The translations under genes and the position numbers were made by a program. From positions 1 through 64,000 of the forward strand of contig JAAYBX010000006.1 of NCBI GenBank assembly GCA_012729955.1: DNA of 64,000 nt. The letters are read 5' to 3'. Position 1 is the first letter of the stretch; each line of letters begins with the position of its first letter. Shown here one piece after another: positions 18,047 through 26,959 of the stretch. The stretch comes from Clostridiaceae bacterium. GTDB lineage: Bacteria; Bacillota; Clostridia; DUPQ01. The notes under the pieces were generated by a model. That model was not told where the DNA came from and did not search any database. It saw only the letters and a program-made list of their open reading frames with translations.

Positions 18047-18677
18047 AAAGACAGGAAAAACAGTTGATGAAGCGGTCCAGGCAGCGCTTTTGGAATTAGG
18101 GCTGGAGCTTGGAGATGTTGAAATAGAGATAGTAGAGGAAGAATCCAAGGGGCTTCTTGGAATAGGAAGAAAAGAAGCTAGGGTAAGAGTATTTTTCTCA
18201 ACAGAAGATGATCCTAAAGAAACAATAAAGTTTTTTTTAGAGGATGTGCTTTCTCAGATGGGACTTGCTCCGGATGTATTTGTCAGTGAAGAAGAGGGCT
18301 TCTATAAAGCGGACATAAACTGTAATGATTCCGGATTGATAATCGGAAGAAGAGGAGAAGTGCTCCAGTCATTGCAGTTTTTGACGTCACAAGTAGTCAG
18401 CAGGGCTTATGATACTCATGTAAGGGTTTTAATAGATACAGAAAATTATAGGGAAAGACACAAGGCTTACCTGGAAGATTTAGCAAAAAAGACTGCTGAA
18501 AAAGTCGTTAAAACAAAAAGAGATTTTATGCTTGACCCTATGTCTTCCTATGAAAGAAGGATAATACATACATTCCTTCAGAACAGGGATAATATTTCTA
18601 CATACAGCGTAGGAGACGAGCCAAACAGAAAAATAGTAATTTCTTTTGAAAGAAACGGAAAAAGAAGCAGCTATTAG
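18027..18677 (+). CDS. jag: Jag/KhpB RNA-binding protein
   Basis: The 216-residue protein has the N-terminal Jag domain (SVEKTGKTVDEAV-like start, EESKGLLGIGRKEARV), a KH domain with GLIIGRRGEVLQSLQFL near residue 110, and a C-terminal R3H domain (MSSYERRIIHTFLQ near 172). The family binds RNA with KhpA and affects cell-wall growth and sRNA function. I start at the ATG at 18027, preceded by AAGGAGAG. An upstream in-frame ATG at 17946 would only add a lysine-rich stretch read from yidC. It lies between yidC and mnmE as usual. Confidence 0.93.
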   Translation: MSKVSIEKTGKTVDEAVQAALLELGLELGDVEIEIVEEESKGLLGIGRKEARVRVFFSTEDDPKETIKFFLEDVLSQMGLAPDVFVSEEEGFYKADINCNDSGLIIGRRGEVLQSLQFLTSQVVSRAYDTHVRVLIDTENYRERHKAYLEDLAKKTAEKVVKTKRDFMLDPMSSYERRIIHTFLQNRDNISTYSVGDEPNRKIVISFERNGKRSSY

Positions 18678-18682
18678 AAAAG

Positions 18683-20053
18683 ATGGAACATACTATAGCA
18701 GCAATTTCCACACCTGTTGGGGTTGGAGGAATATCAGTAATCAGGATTAGCGGCAGTAACGCTTTTTCGGTTGCCAAAAGTATGTTTAAATCAAAGACTC
18801 CTTTTGAAAGTATAAAAAGCCACACAGTAACATATGGTACTGTACAAGATGAAAAAGGCAACACGCTTGATCACGTGCTGCTTCTTAAAATGCAAGCGCC
18901 AAAAACCTATACAGGAGAAGATACTGTGGAAATCCACTGTCATGGCGGTATATATGTGACTAAAAAAATACTTGCTATGGCTTATGCTAACGGAGCTCAT
19001 CCTGCACAACCAGGCGAATTCACAAAAAGAGCATTCGTAAACGGCCACATTGATCTTATGGAAGCTGAAGCAGTTATGGACCTTATTAACAGTGAAGCAG
19101 AAGATACATACAAAGAAGCACTGTCTCAAATGAAGGGCGAAAAGAGTTTACAGATTAAAGGTATAAGAAGCGAGCTAATCGATCTCATTTCACACATCAT
19201 GGTTATGATGGATTACCCAGAATATGATGTTGAGAAGATAACTGCAAAAGATACAAAGGAGAAAGCAGAAGAAATAGCAAAGAGACTTAGGATACTTATT
19301 GAGGACTTTGATAACAGAAGAATAATACGGGAAGGATTAAATGTTGCTGTTGTCGGGGATGTAAATGTCGGGAAATCCACATTTATAAATAGAGCATGCG
19401 GCCAGAATCGTGTTATTGTTACAGATATTGCCGGAACAACAAGGGATGTAGTAGAAGTAAAGATAGATATAAAAGGATTATGCGTTATATTAAAAGACAC
19501 CGCGGGCATTCGCAGTACAGATAATGAAATAGAAAAGATAGGCATAGAGAAATCCAAAGAGGCAATAGAGGAATCGGATGCAGTCATCTATATAGCAGAT
19601 ATAAACAGACCATACAAAGATGAGATATTCAATTATATAAAAGATATGAATAAGGCCATATGCGTACTAAACAAGACAGATCTTCTATTGGAAAATGAAA
19701 GGGATAAGCATATTAAATTTATGGAAAGAGACCTGAAAAAAATATTCAAAGATAGAATAATAGCTTGTTCTTTAGATAAAAAAGAAGGGATTAACGAAAT
19801 TTTTGATAAATTACTGGATATGGTTAATGCAGGGAGTATCCGACAGAAAGATTCTGTTATAACAAACGAAAGGCACAAAAAACATATAGCCGATGCTATT
19901 AAATATTTGGAAAACACAAAAGAAGGATCTTTTATAGATATGCTTAGTGTTGACTTAACCTGCGCTGCAGAGGAACTAGGCAAAATAACAGGAGAAACCG
20001 CAAGTGCAGATATTGTGGACAGGATTTTTGAAAAATTCTGCATAGGTAAATAG
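18683..20053 (+). CDS. mnmE: tRNA modification GTPase MnmE (TrmE)
   Basis: MnmE works with MnmG to add the carboxymethylaminomethyl group at wobble uridine 34. The 456-residue protein begins [21 protein letters not shown]. It has the formyl-THF-binding domain with the HGG motif, a G1 P-loop GDVNVGKST near 227, the G2 [14 protein letters not shown], the G4 NKTD, and the C-terminal FCIGK whose cysteine is catalytically important. Length and ending are complete. mnmG starts one base after the stop. Confidence 0.97.
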   Translation: MEHTIAAISTPVGVGGISVIRISGSNAFSVAKSMFKSKTPFESIKSHTVTYGTVQDEKGNTLDHVLLLKMQAPKTYTGEDTVEIHCHGGIYVTKKILAMAYANGAHPAQPGEFTKRAFVNGHIDLMEAEAVMDLINSEAEDTYKEALSQMKGEKSLQIKGIRSELIDLISHIMVMMDYPEYDVEKITAKDTKEKAEEIAKRLRILIEDFDNRRIIREGLNVAVVGDVNVGKSTFINRACGQNRVIVTDIAGTTRDVVEVKIDIKGLCVILKDTAGIRSTDNEIEKIGIEKSKEAIEESDAVIYIADINRPYKDEIFNYIKDMNKAICVLNKTDLLLENERDKHIKFMERDLKKIFKDRIIACSLDKKEGINEIFDKLLDMVNAGSIRQKDSVITNERHKKHIADAIKYLENTKEGSFIDMLSVDLTCAAEELGKITGETASADIVDRIFEKFCIGK

Positions 20054-20054
20054 A

Positions 20055-21935
20055 ATGAAGGAATATGATGTTATTGTTGTCGGGGCAGGCCATGCAGGGT
20101 GTGAAGCTGCTCTTGCATCTGCAAGAATGGGATTGAAGACAGCTGTTTTTACTTTAAATCTTGACAGTATAGCCAACATGCCATGCAATCCAAGCATAGG
20201 CGGGACGGCTAAAGGGCACCTGGTAAGGGAAATTGATGCTTTAGGCGGTCAGATGGGAAAGTGTGCTGATGCGACCCTTATACAGTCAAAAATGCTTAAC
20301 AGGTCCAGTGGACCGGCAGTTTATTCTCTTAGAGCACAAATAGATAGAAGACAGTATCAGATTATGATGAAGCATACACTTGAAACACAGACTAATCTTG
20401 ATATTCGACAGTATGAAGTAACCGATGTTATTTTTAGTGATGAGAATAAAGTTATTGGAGTCATTACAAACACTAATGCGAAATTTTCTGCAAAAGCTGT
20501 AATAATAGCAACCGGAACATACCTTAAAGCCCGTATTATTATTGGGGATACATCATATGAAGGCGGACCTGACGGGTTATTCCCTGCTAATAAACTTTCA
20601 CTGAACCTTGAACAAAAAGGAATTAAATTAAGAAGATTTAAAACAGGAACACCTGCAAGGGTTCATAAGGACAGTATAGATTTTACGAAGATGTCTGCTC
20701 AGAACGGGGATGAACCTATTGTGCCTTTTTCATTTGAAACAGATAAAATTGTTATAGACCAGATACCTTGTTATCTGACATACACTAATAAGAATACCCA
20801 TGATATTATAAGAAGAAACCTGGACAGATCACCTTTGTACAGCGGAAAGATAAGCGGGACAGGGGTAAGATACTGCCCATCAATAGAGGACAAAATAGTT
20901 AAATTTGCAGACAAAGAAAGACATCAGGTCTTTATTGAACCAATGGGACTGATGACCGATGAGATGTATGTTCAGGGCATGTCCAGTTCAATGCCGGAAG
21001 ATGTGCAGGAAGAAATGTACAAATCAATAGAAGGTCTGGAGAATGTTGTTTTCATGAGAAGCGCTTATGCAATTGAATATGACTGTTTTGACCCTTTGCA
21101 GCTTTTACATACATTGGAATTTAAGAATTTCCATGGGCTTTACTCTGCAGGACAGAGCAATGGAAGCAGCGGTTATGAAGAAGCTGCTGCACAGGGAATA
21201 ATGGCAGGGATAAATGCTGCCTTAAAGATTAAAAATTCACATGCACTAGTACTAGACAGATCACAAGCATATATTGGAGTACTCATTGATGACCTTGTTA
21301 CAAAAGGAACTAATGAACCATACAGGATGATGACCAGCAGGTCTGAATACCGTCTTATACTAAGACAAGATAATGCAGATGAAAGGCTCACTCCAAAAGG
21401 TTATGAAATAGGCCTTATAAACCAGGAAAGATATACAAAGTTCCTGTTAAAAATGGATAATATAGAAAAGGAAATAGAGAGATTAAAAAGAAAAAATGTT
21501 TCTCCTAAAATAGCAAATCCGTTTTTTGAAAAAAGGAACCAGCAGACGATTAATTCCGGAATCACTGAAGCAGCTATTCTGAAGCGAGAAGGCATCAGTT
21601 ACAAAGACCTGTACGAAATTGATGACCAGATTCCTGATATAGCAATAGAGGAGAAAGAGGAAGCGGAGATAAAGATAAAATATGAAGGATATATAGAAAA
21701 ACAGCTCAAGCAGGTAGAGCAGTTTAAAAAGATGGAGAAGATTCTGCTTCCCGGATATATAGACTTCAAGAAAATTACAGGACTGAGAAATGAAGCTAAA
21801 CAGAAACTTGATAACATAAAACCAATTTCATTAGGCATGGCAGGAAGAATATCAGGAGTATCTCCAGCAGATATACAGGTGCTTTATGTTTATATCGAAC
21901 AGCAGAAGCGAAAGAAAAAGGAGATAGAGGAATGA
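20055..21935 (+). CDS. mnmG: tRNA uridine-5-carboxymethylaminomethyl modification enzyme MnmG (GidA)
   Basis: MnmG is the FAD-dependent partner of MnmE. The 626-residue protein begins with the FAD motif [18 protein letters not shown] and has the family signatures [27 protein letters not shown], and later [16 protein letters not shown]. The C-terminal GidA-associated helical domain is present and includes [18 protein letters not shown]. Length is normal (about 620-630). The end overlaps rsmG by four bases. Confidence 0.97.
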   Translation: MKEYDVIVVGAGHAGCEAALASARMGLKTAVFTLNLDSIANMPCNPSIGGTAKGHLVREIDALGGQMGKCADATLIQSKMLNRSSGPAVYSLRAQIDRRQYQIMMKHTLETQTNLDIRQYEVTDVIFSDENKVIGVITNTNAKFSAKAVIIATGTYLKARIIIGDTSYEGGPDGLFPANKLSLNLEQKGIKLRRFKTGTPARVHKDSIDFTKMSAQNGDEPIVPFSFETDKIVIDQIPCYLTYTNKNTHDIIRRNLDRSPLYSGKISGTGVRYCPSIEDKIVKFADKERHQVFIEPMGLMTDEMYVQGMSSSMPEDVQEEMYKSIEGLENVVFMRSAYAIEYDCFDPLQLLHTLEFKNFHGLYSAGQSNGSSGYEEAAAQGIMAGINAALKIKNSHALVLDRSQAYIGVLIDDLVTKGTNEPYRMMTSRSEYRLILRQDNADERLTPKGYEIGLINQERYTKFLLKMDNIEKEIERLKRKNVSPKIANPFFEKRNQQTINSGITEAAILKREGISYKDLYEIDDQIPDIAIEEKEEAEIKIKYEGYIEKQLKQVEQFKKMEKILLPGYIDFKKITGLRNEAKQKLDNIKPISLGMAGRISGVSPADIQVLYVYIEQQKRKKKEIEE

Positions 21936-22630
21936 AGGAACTGCTTAAAGGCATTTATGATGAGCTGGAAATAAAATATGATGAGGAGCAATACGAAAAA
22001 TTCAATACATATGCGACTCTTCTTATTGAATGGAATAAGAAGTTTAATCTTACAGGAATAACGGATTTAAAGGATATTTACATAAAGCATTTTGGGGACA
22101 GCCTTATGCTTTTTAAAGGAACAGAAGGGACTAGATCACTAATTGATGTAGGAACTGGCGCAGGTTTTCCAGGTATACCTTTAAAGATTGCAGGATATAT
22201 TCATAAAATAGTTTTGCTTGAAGCAAATGGCAAAAAAGTTTCTTTTTTAGAGCATGTAATAAAATCACTGGATTTAGATCAGATATTTATATGTCAGGAC
22301 CGGGCGGAGATTGCAGGAAGAGAGGATATATACAGAGAAAGATTTGATATCGCAACAGCAAGGGCTGTTGCACCATTAAATGTTCTATTGGAATACTGTG
22401 TTCCTTTTATAAAAAAAGATGGTTATTTTATTGCCATGAAAACCGATAACTCCGAACTGGAATCAGCAAAAAATGCCATGAAACAGCTTTCTGTAGAGGT
22501 AAGTAAATCAGATATGCAGACTATTCCTTTTTCCGATATAAAAAGATGCAACATATTTTTTAGAAAGAAAAGAAATACTCTTGATAAATACCCCAGATCA
22601 GACGGTATGCCAAAAAAGAAACCTTTATAG
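21932..22630 (+). CDS. rsmG: 16S rRNA (guanine527-N7)-methyltransferase RsmG (GidB)
   Basis: The 232-residue SAM-dependent enzyme methylates G527 of 16S rRNA; its loss gives low-level streptomycin resistance in other bacteria. Features are [11 protein letters not shown], the SAM motif [15 protein letters not shown] near residue 70, a [17 protein letters not shown] motif near 135, and a terminal basic PKKKPL. It is the last gene of the rpmH block, followed by a strong terminator. parAB, which often follows rsmG, is instead after gyrB here. Confidence 0.95.
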   Translation: MKELLKGIYDELEIKYDEEQYEKFNTYATLLIEWNKKFNLTGITDLKDIYIKHFGDSLMLFKGTEGTRSLIDVGTGAGFPGIPLKIAGYIHKIVLLEANGKKVSFLEHVIKSLDLDQIFICQDRAEIAGREDIYRERFDIATARAVAPLNVLLEYCVPFIKKDGYFIAMKTDNSELESAKNAMKQLSVEVSKSDMQTIPFSDIKRCNIFFRKKRNTLDKYPRSDGMPKKKPL

Positions 22631-22671
22631 TATTCACAAAGATTTAATCAATTATTCACAGAATATTCACA
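22630..22671 (+). other. Cluster of DnaA-box-like sequences after rsmG
   Basis: Three same-orientation sequences lie within 42 bases: GTATTCACA (22630-22638), TTATTCACA (22652-22660, an exact match to the relaxed box TTWTNCACA) and ATATTCACA (22663-22671). Local AT content makes chance matches plausible, and DnaA binding is not demonstrated. Confidence 0.35.
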
Positions 22672-22727
22672 TGTGTACTTTATTATGAAGATACAATAAA
22701 TTTCATAATTCATTCCTCATAAAAACA

Positions 22728-22752
22728 GAAAGACCTAGTCTTTCTTTTTTTT
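22728..22752. terminator. Bidirectional terminator between rsmG and the GT26 gene
   Basis: GAAAGAC (22728-22734) pairs with GTCTTTC (22738-22744) around a three-base loop, followed by eight T residues on the plus strand. A run of A residues upstream (22721-22725) provides a U tract on the minus strand. The stop codon of the convergent glycosyltransferase gene is exactly the loop triplet. Confidence 0.9.
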
Positions 22753-23463
22753 GAACAACATATGCTGTTTGCACTTTAAAAGGAATAAAGGGATGTTAAG
22801 CATTCTTCGAAACCTTTTAGGCTGCTTAATAAGCCTGTAGAACCATTCAAGCTTATATTTGCAGAAAAATTCCGGTGCTCTTTTCGCAAATCCTGAAATA
22901 ATATCAATAGTTCCGCCTGCTCCGATAGCGAGACCAGAGCGTATGTCCTTACTGTGTCTGTATATGAAAAGCTCCTGCTTCGGAGCACCTAAACCTATAA
23001 TAATAAGATCAGGTTTTTTTATATTAATATCATCAATTATTTCTTTTTCCTGATTTTCGCTAAAAAAACCATCGTGAAAACCAGATATGGATATATTAGG
23101 ATAATGAGATAGAATATTTTGAGCTGCAGTGCTGACAGAATCATAAGATGCACCAAGAAGATAAACAGAAAAGTTTTTACCTATACCTAAAAGATTTTGT
23201 ACAAACACGCATCCAGGTACCTTTTCTTTTAAAGGAGCCTTTAATATTTTAGAAGCAAGAACAACTCCTTCACCATCAGGAATATTCATAAAAGAGGAGT
23301 TTAATGCTTCCATAAGGTTATTGTTCTTAATAGCAGCCATACAAATTTCTGCATTGGGAGTAAAAATATACTTAAAAGATTTGTTATCACATAAAGCCGC
23401 ATATGCTTTTGATAATGCATTATCCATATCAATATCGTCAATTCTTATACCTAAAATATCCAT
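22735..23463 (-). CDS. WecG/TagA/CpsF family glycosyltransferase (GT26)
   Basis: The 242-residue protein matches GT26 enzymes such as TagA (UDP-ManNAc transferase to lipid-linked GlcNAc) and WecG. Motifs are TPNAEICMAA, PDGEGVV, VYLLGAS, DLIIIGLGAPKQE, GAGGTIDIISGFAKRAPE and LEWFYRLIKQPKRFRR. The basic C-terminus fits membrane association. I chose the ATG at 23463, which has GGAG just upstream. A start 48 bases earlier adds residues not typical of the family. It likely takes part in building the lipid-linked repeat of the neighbouring polysaccharide, or a wall polymer. The sugar donor is not certain. Confidence 0.9.
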   Translation of the reverse strand: MDILGIRIDDIDMDNALSKAYAALCDNKSFKYIFTPNAEICMAAIKNNNLMEALNSSFMNIPDGEGVVLASKILKAPLKEKVPGCVFVQNLLGIGKNFSVYLLGASYDSVSTAAQNILSHYPNISISGFHDGFFSENQEKEIIDDINIKKPDLIIIGLGAPKQELFIYRHSKDIRSGLAIGAGGTIDIISGFAKRAPEFFCKYKLEWFYRLIKQPKRFRRMLNIPLFLLKCKQHMLFKKKKD

Positions 23464-23519
23464 AGCGTCTCCAATACTTTGAAGTATAGGCAAAAACAAA
23501 TGGAAAATCAATAAAAAGG

Positions 23520-23548
23520 TTGATTATTGGTTAATTTACATTTAGAAT
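23520..23548 (+). promoter_or_regulatory. Promoter of the beta-helix lipoprotein gene
   Basis: TTGATT (23520-23525) and TAGAAT (23543-23548) lie 17 bases apart. The expected transcription start, near 23555, is only a few bases before the ATG at 23562, where no ribosome-binding site is visible. The message would therefore be almost leaderless unless another promoter is used. Confidence 0.5.
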
Positions 23549-23561
23549 AAAACTCGTAGAC

Positions 23562-24719
23562 ATGAGGAAAACCGGGGCTATAAAACTAATTATCATAATA
23601 TTATTAATGTCAGCAGTACTTGTTTCATGCACAGAAGAAGAGTACCGTGCTTCAAGGCTGTATAAATCTTTGACTTCATATGAGCAAAAAGGTGAAACAG
23701 TTGCATTAAAGAACAAAAAATACAATAAAATTGATTTATCCAAAAAAGCCATATTGGAAATTTCCAAAGGACAGATTTACAATGCTGACTTCAATGAAGC
23801 TGTCAATATTAAAGGCGCTTCAACTGCTTCTATTCTTAATTCAGAAATAATATCCAAAACACTTGCTGTAAGGGCAGCTGAAAAGGATACAGTTGTAAAT
23901 GTAATATCTACTAATATCGCATCATATGGCGATTATGTCATAAGTGTTACAGATAATGCCGTATTTACAGGTTCCAGTCTGAATGTTGCTAACTTAGGGG
24001 ATACCGGAGCAGCAATTCAAGTTACTTCAAGAGCATCTTTGGTATTAAACAATTCGAATGTGAATGCAAAAGGCGCTGGCGTGGAGTCAGATTCGTTAGT
24101 GAGTATAAGTTCAAGTGAGATGACAGTAGAAAGCTTGAAATTTTATGAAGGAGCAGCAGTTACTTTAGATGATTCAAGGTTCTATACCCTTCATGGGATA
24201 ATGCTTTTAGACAATTCGAATGAAAATCTTATTCATGTCTCGCTTAATCTTAAGAAAACAAAACTGACTGCTGATAATGGCGCATTAGTATCCATGATAG
24301 ATACAAAAGCTTCCATTAAGCTTGAAGATACAACAATAAGCCAGAATGAATATAATGTCATATCATTAAAGAATTCAGATGTAACAGTTACCTTATGTAA
24401 ATCCAATGTTGAAGGCAGTATAATTGCTGATGACAGTTCCTCCCTAAATATACTTATAAAAGACGGATCAACTTTTAAAGGATATATTAACAGGGATAAC
24501 AAAGCAAAAACAGTTACAGTCCAGATAGAAGAAAACAGCATATGGGAAGTTACATCAGACAGTTATGTCAGAGGTATAATCTTAAAAGACAGAGATTTAA
24601 GCGGAATAAAATCAAATGGATTTACAATTTTCTACGACACAAAATGTGTAACTAATTCATGGATGGAAAAGTCGACAATTAATCTGCCAGATGGAGGGAA
24701 GCTGGTTCCTTTAAAATAG
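23562..24719 (+). CDS. Secreted lipoprotein with predicted beta-helix body
   Basis: The 385-residue protein has a lipoprotein signal peptide with lipobox LVSC (Cys23), then a body rich in short repeats alternating beta-forming and Asn/Ser/Asp turn residues (NSNVNA, NSDVTV, DSSSLNI). This is typical of right-handed parallel beta-helix folds such as pectate-lyase-like and adhesin proteins. I recognise no catalytic signature and assign no enzyme activity. It lies inside the polysaccharide locus, convergent with the CpsB gene and divergent from the GT26 gene, so a surface or polysaccharide-binding role is possible (inference). The ATG lacks a clear ribosome-binding site. Confidence 0.75.
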   Translation: MRKTGAIKLIIIILLMSAVLVSCTEEEYRASRLYKSLTSYEQKGETVALKNKKYNKIDLSKKAILEISKGQIYNADFNEAVNIKGASTASILNSEIISKTLAVRAAEKDTVVNVISTNIASYGDYVISVTDNAVFTGSSLNVANLGDTGAAIQVTSRASLVLNNSNVNAKGAGVESDSLVSISSSEMTVESLKFYEGAAVTLDDSRFYTLHGIMLLDNSNENLIHVSLNLKKTKLTADNGALVSMIDTKASIKLEDTTISQNEYNVISLKNSDVTVTLCKSNVEGSIIADDSSSLNILIKDGSTFKGYINRDNKAKTVTVQIEENSIWEVTSDSYVRGIILKDRDLSGIKSNGFTIFYDTKCVTNSWMEKSTINLPDGGKLVPLK

Positions 24720-24727
24720 GGATTTAG

Positions 24728-25396
24728 TTATATTAATAGTTTTCCTGCATTATCCATAAACCTGTTAAAGTTAGAGCCAAGAATAAAATGGCTCTTTTTT
24801 AAAGCTCTGTAAGTAATCAGGTAATTATATATATGAGTATCACTCGCTATGAAAGTTACCATTGATTCTCTTATATATTTACGAATCCTCCATCCAAGAA
24901 CAGGAGCGAAAAGAGAATATGCATTAACCTGAGCGAGAACGTCGAGAGCCATAAGTTTTTGCACCTGTCTTGGATTGTATCTTTCCAAATGAGCGATTAT
25001 CACATTAAGGCCTAAAGACTGCAGATTTACGATCTCATTTAACAGCATATTACTCCAAACAGAAGAAGGCATTTCAATGAGTATGTAATTAGTATTTTCT
25101 ATTGCAAGCTTACGGATTTTTCTATGTCTGCTTAGTCCTGTTGTAAGCCGTACTTCTGCTCCCCTATAAAGTTTTACGCCAGTGTCATTTACATCAGATA
25201 ATTCGTAATAAGCTTTATCCCTTCTTGAAATGAATCGGTCTATGCTGTCATTGAAGGGATAAAAATGAGGAGTGCAGACTATAGAGGACACTCCAAATTT
25301 TTTTGCTGTTTTTAGTTGTTTCAAAGAATCTTCCAAACTGGAAGATCCATGATCTGCTCTTGGTAATATGTGGCAGTGTATATCAATCATTGTCAA
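24728..25396 (-). CDS. Tyrosine-protein phosphatase CpsB/YwqE/CapC (PHP fold)
   Basis: The 222-residue manganese-dependent PHP-type phosphatase has DIHCHILPRADHGS at the N-terminus, TPHFYP near 42, a GAEVR motif, IIAHLERY near 133 and a final ASDTH near 185. These are the metal-binding residues of the CpsB family. It removes phosphate from the tyrosine tail of the partner kinase encoded just upstream. The genes overlap by 14 bases, so translation is coupled. The protein is slightly shorter than the roughly 245-255 residues usual for CpsB, but no key motif is missing. Confidence 0.93.
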   Translation of the reverse strand: MTMIDIHCHILPRADHGSSSLEDSLKQLKTAKKFGVSSIVCTPHFYPFNDSIDRFISRRDKAYYELSDVNDTGVKLYRGAEVRLTTGLSRHRKIRKLAIENTNYILIEMPSSVWSNMLLNEIVNLQSLGLNVIIAHLERYNPRQVQKLMALDVLAQVNAYSLFAPVLGWRIRKYIRESMVTFIASDTHIYNYLITYRALKKSHFILGSNFNRFMDNAGKLLI

Positions 25397-26150
25397 GATT
25401 TACAGGTGATGTCTGTTTGACTGGTTTTTTATCATATCCTCCGTATCTTTCATACTTCGCATATTTATACCCGTTTTTCCCGTATCTGTATGGTTTGTTA
25501 TATGACATAGTTTCTATATCATAATCGTTGAATATGAACCCTAACAGTTTACCGTTTACGTTGTTCAGAGCATCGACTGCATCCTTTATTAGATTTGTAC
25601 GGGAGAAATTCTGTCTGACTGCTAGAACTGTGCCTGTTACCTTGTTTGATATGGCGATAGCGTCTGTGACAATCAGTACTGGAGGTGTATCAATAAAGAT
25701 ATAATCCAAGGTTTCACGTAATTCGTTTAGAAGTAAAGTCATTCTCTCGGAAGTCAGAAGTTCTGATGGATTTGGAGGAATAGTACCGCTGGGCAGCACA
25801 TGGAGATTCTTGTATTTTGTAGGATAAATGAAATTTTCCTTTACAAGACCACCAAGAATATCACTAAGGCCTGGAGAGGATTTAATTTTGAAATATTTAT
25901 TTATTGTAGGTTTACGCATATCAGCATCAATAATCAATGTCTTAAATCCTGCTTCAGCAAAAGCCAGAGCCATATTCGCACAAACAGTGGATTTTCCTTC
26001 GCCCATATGGGAACTAGTAAATGAAATAACTGGGCATTTGTCCTTCGCGGTCGTAAACATCAAGTTAGTTCTGGCAGCTTTAATCGCTTCTGCCACAGGA
26101 AACGAACTGTTATCAAAAAGAAGATACTCACGCTTTTGCAGGTCTGTCAT
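25383..26150 (-). CDS. Bacterial tyrosine kinase CpsD/CapB/YwqD
   Basis: The 255-residue BY-kinase has Walker A SHMGEGKST near residue 48, Walker A' LIIDADMRKP, Walker B YIFIDTPPV, and a C-terminal tyrosine cluster with about nine tyrosines in the last 40 residues (for example PYRYGKNGYKYAKYERY). The cluster is the autophosphorylation tail. It is activated by the membrane adaptor encoded upstream (Wzz domain) and dephosphorylated by CpsB. I chose the ATG at 26150, preceded by AGGAGGG, instead of one at 26225. It starts inside the 3' end of the adaptor gene, the usual Firmicutes split arrangement. Confidence 0.94.
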   Translation of the reverse strand: MTDLQKREYLLFDNSSFPVAEAIKAARTNLMFTTAKDKCPVISFTSSHMGEGKSTVCANMALAFAEAGFKTLIIDADMRKPTINKYFKIKSSPGLSDILGGLVKENFIYPTKYKNLHVLPSGTIPPNPSELLTSERMTLLLNELRETLDYIFIDTPPVLIVTDAIAISNKVTGTVLAVRQNFSRTNLIKDAVDALNNVNGKLLGFIFNDYDIETMSYNKPYRYGKNGYKYAKYERYGGYDKKPVKQTSPVNLDND

Positions 26151-26850
26151 ATGATTTTCCCTCCTTTTCATCATGCTGATATAGTTGAAGATCTGGAATG
26201 TACCCGATAATTGGTGCTTTGACAATTCTCAACAGGTTCTCTTCAGATCTTACTTTAGTATTAAATAACTCATATAGTATAACAAATGCGACTGCGGCGA
26301 TAAATCCCAGAACAGTACCAATAGCGACATTTTTAATCATGCTCGGAGAGGAAGGATTCGATGGTACAACAGCCCTGTCTAATATTTCTACAGCACCTGC
26401 TTTTATAACTCTCAGTATTTCATCAGGTGCTACATCTATGAATGCATTTGCAATAATCATAGCATCTACAGGATCTTCACTTGTAATGGTAATCCTCATA
26501 ACCTCAGTGTTATTAACTGAAGTCCCTGAAAACATCTTTCGGATTTGTATAGGCGTATAATCCAAATCTGTTGTTTCAATTACTTTGCTAATGACATTAT
26601 CGCTTTGCATTATAACTGAATAAGTAGCGATAAGCTTTTGAGATGTCGTAATATCTGTTGTGGAAATCGATGTGTCTGTTCTGTTTGAATCATTAAAAAC
26701 ATATAATGTTGCTGATGCTTCATACTGAGGCGTGATGAAAAAATATGTTATTGTCACAGATAGACTTGCTGCAACCAGCACGATGCAGACTATCAGCCAG
26801 AAATGCCGTCTCAGATAAGAGAATATTTGCCGTATATCAAGCTCCTCCAT
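26128..26850 (-). CDS. Wzz/CpsC-type chain-length regulator and kinase adaptor
   Basis: The 240-residue membrane protein has two transmembrane segments (about 17-38 and 170-192) flanking an extracytoplasmic Wzz domain, and ends in a short cytoplasmic tail (PIIGYIPDL region). The PSNPSSPS proline motif before the second membrane segment is typical of the family. It activates the BY-kinase and influences chain length of exported polysaccharide. It is the first gene of a three-gene minus-strand operon (adaptor, kinase, phosphatase). Confidence 0.93.
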   Translation of the reverse strand: MEELDIRQIFSYLRRHFWLIVCIVLVAASLSVTITYFFITPQYEASATLYVFNDSNRTDTSISTTDITTSQKLIATYSVIMQSDNVISKVIETTDLDYTPIQIRKMFSGTSVNNTEVMRITITSEDPVDAMIIANAFIDVAPDEILRVIKAGAVEILDRAVVPSNPSSPSMIKNVAIGTVLGFIAAVAFVILYELFNTKVRSEENLLRIVKAPIIGYIPDLQLYQHDEKEGKSYDRPAKA

Positions 26851-26894
26851 AAAAACCTCTCTTTTTATATATTACTTATTGATACATTATCACA

Positions 26895-26923
26895 ATAATA
26901 AGGTATCATATTTTACTTGTCAA
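26895..26923 (-). promoter_or_regulatory. Promoter of the Wzz-kinase-phosphatase operon
   Basis: On the minus strand, consensus TTGACA (complement of 26918-26923) and TATTAT (complement of 26895-26900) are 17 bases apart, about 45 bases upstream of the adaptor gene. The operon thus has its own promoter and need not depend on the gene further upstream. Confidence 0.8.
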
Positions 26924-26959
26924 GAAAAAGCAAATCATTAATATGTGTAAGGCATAAAC

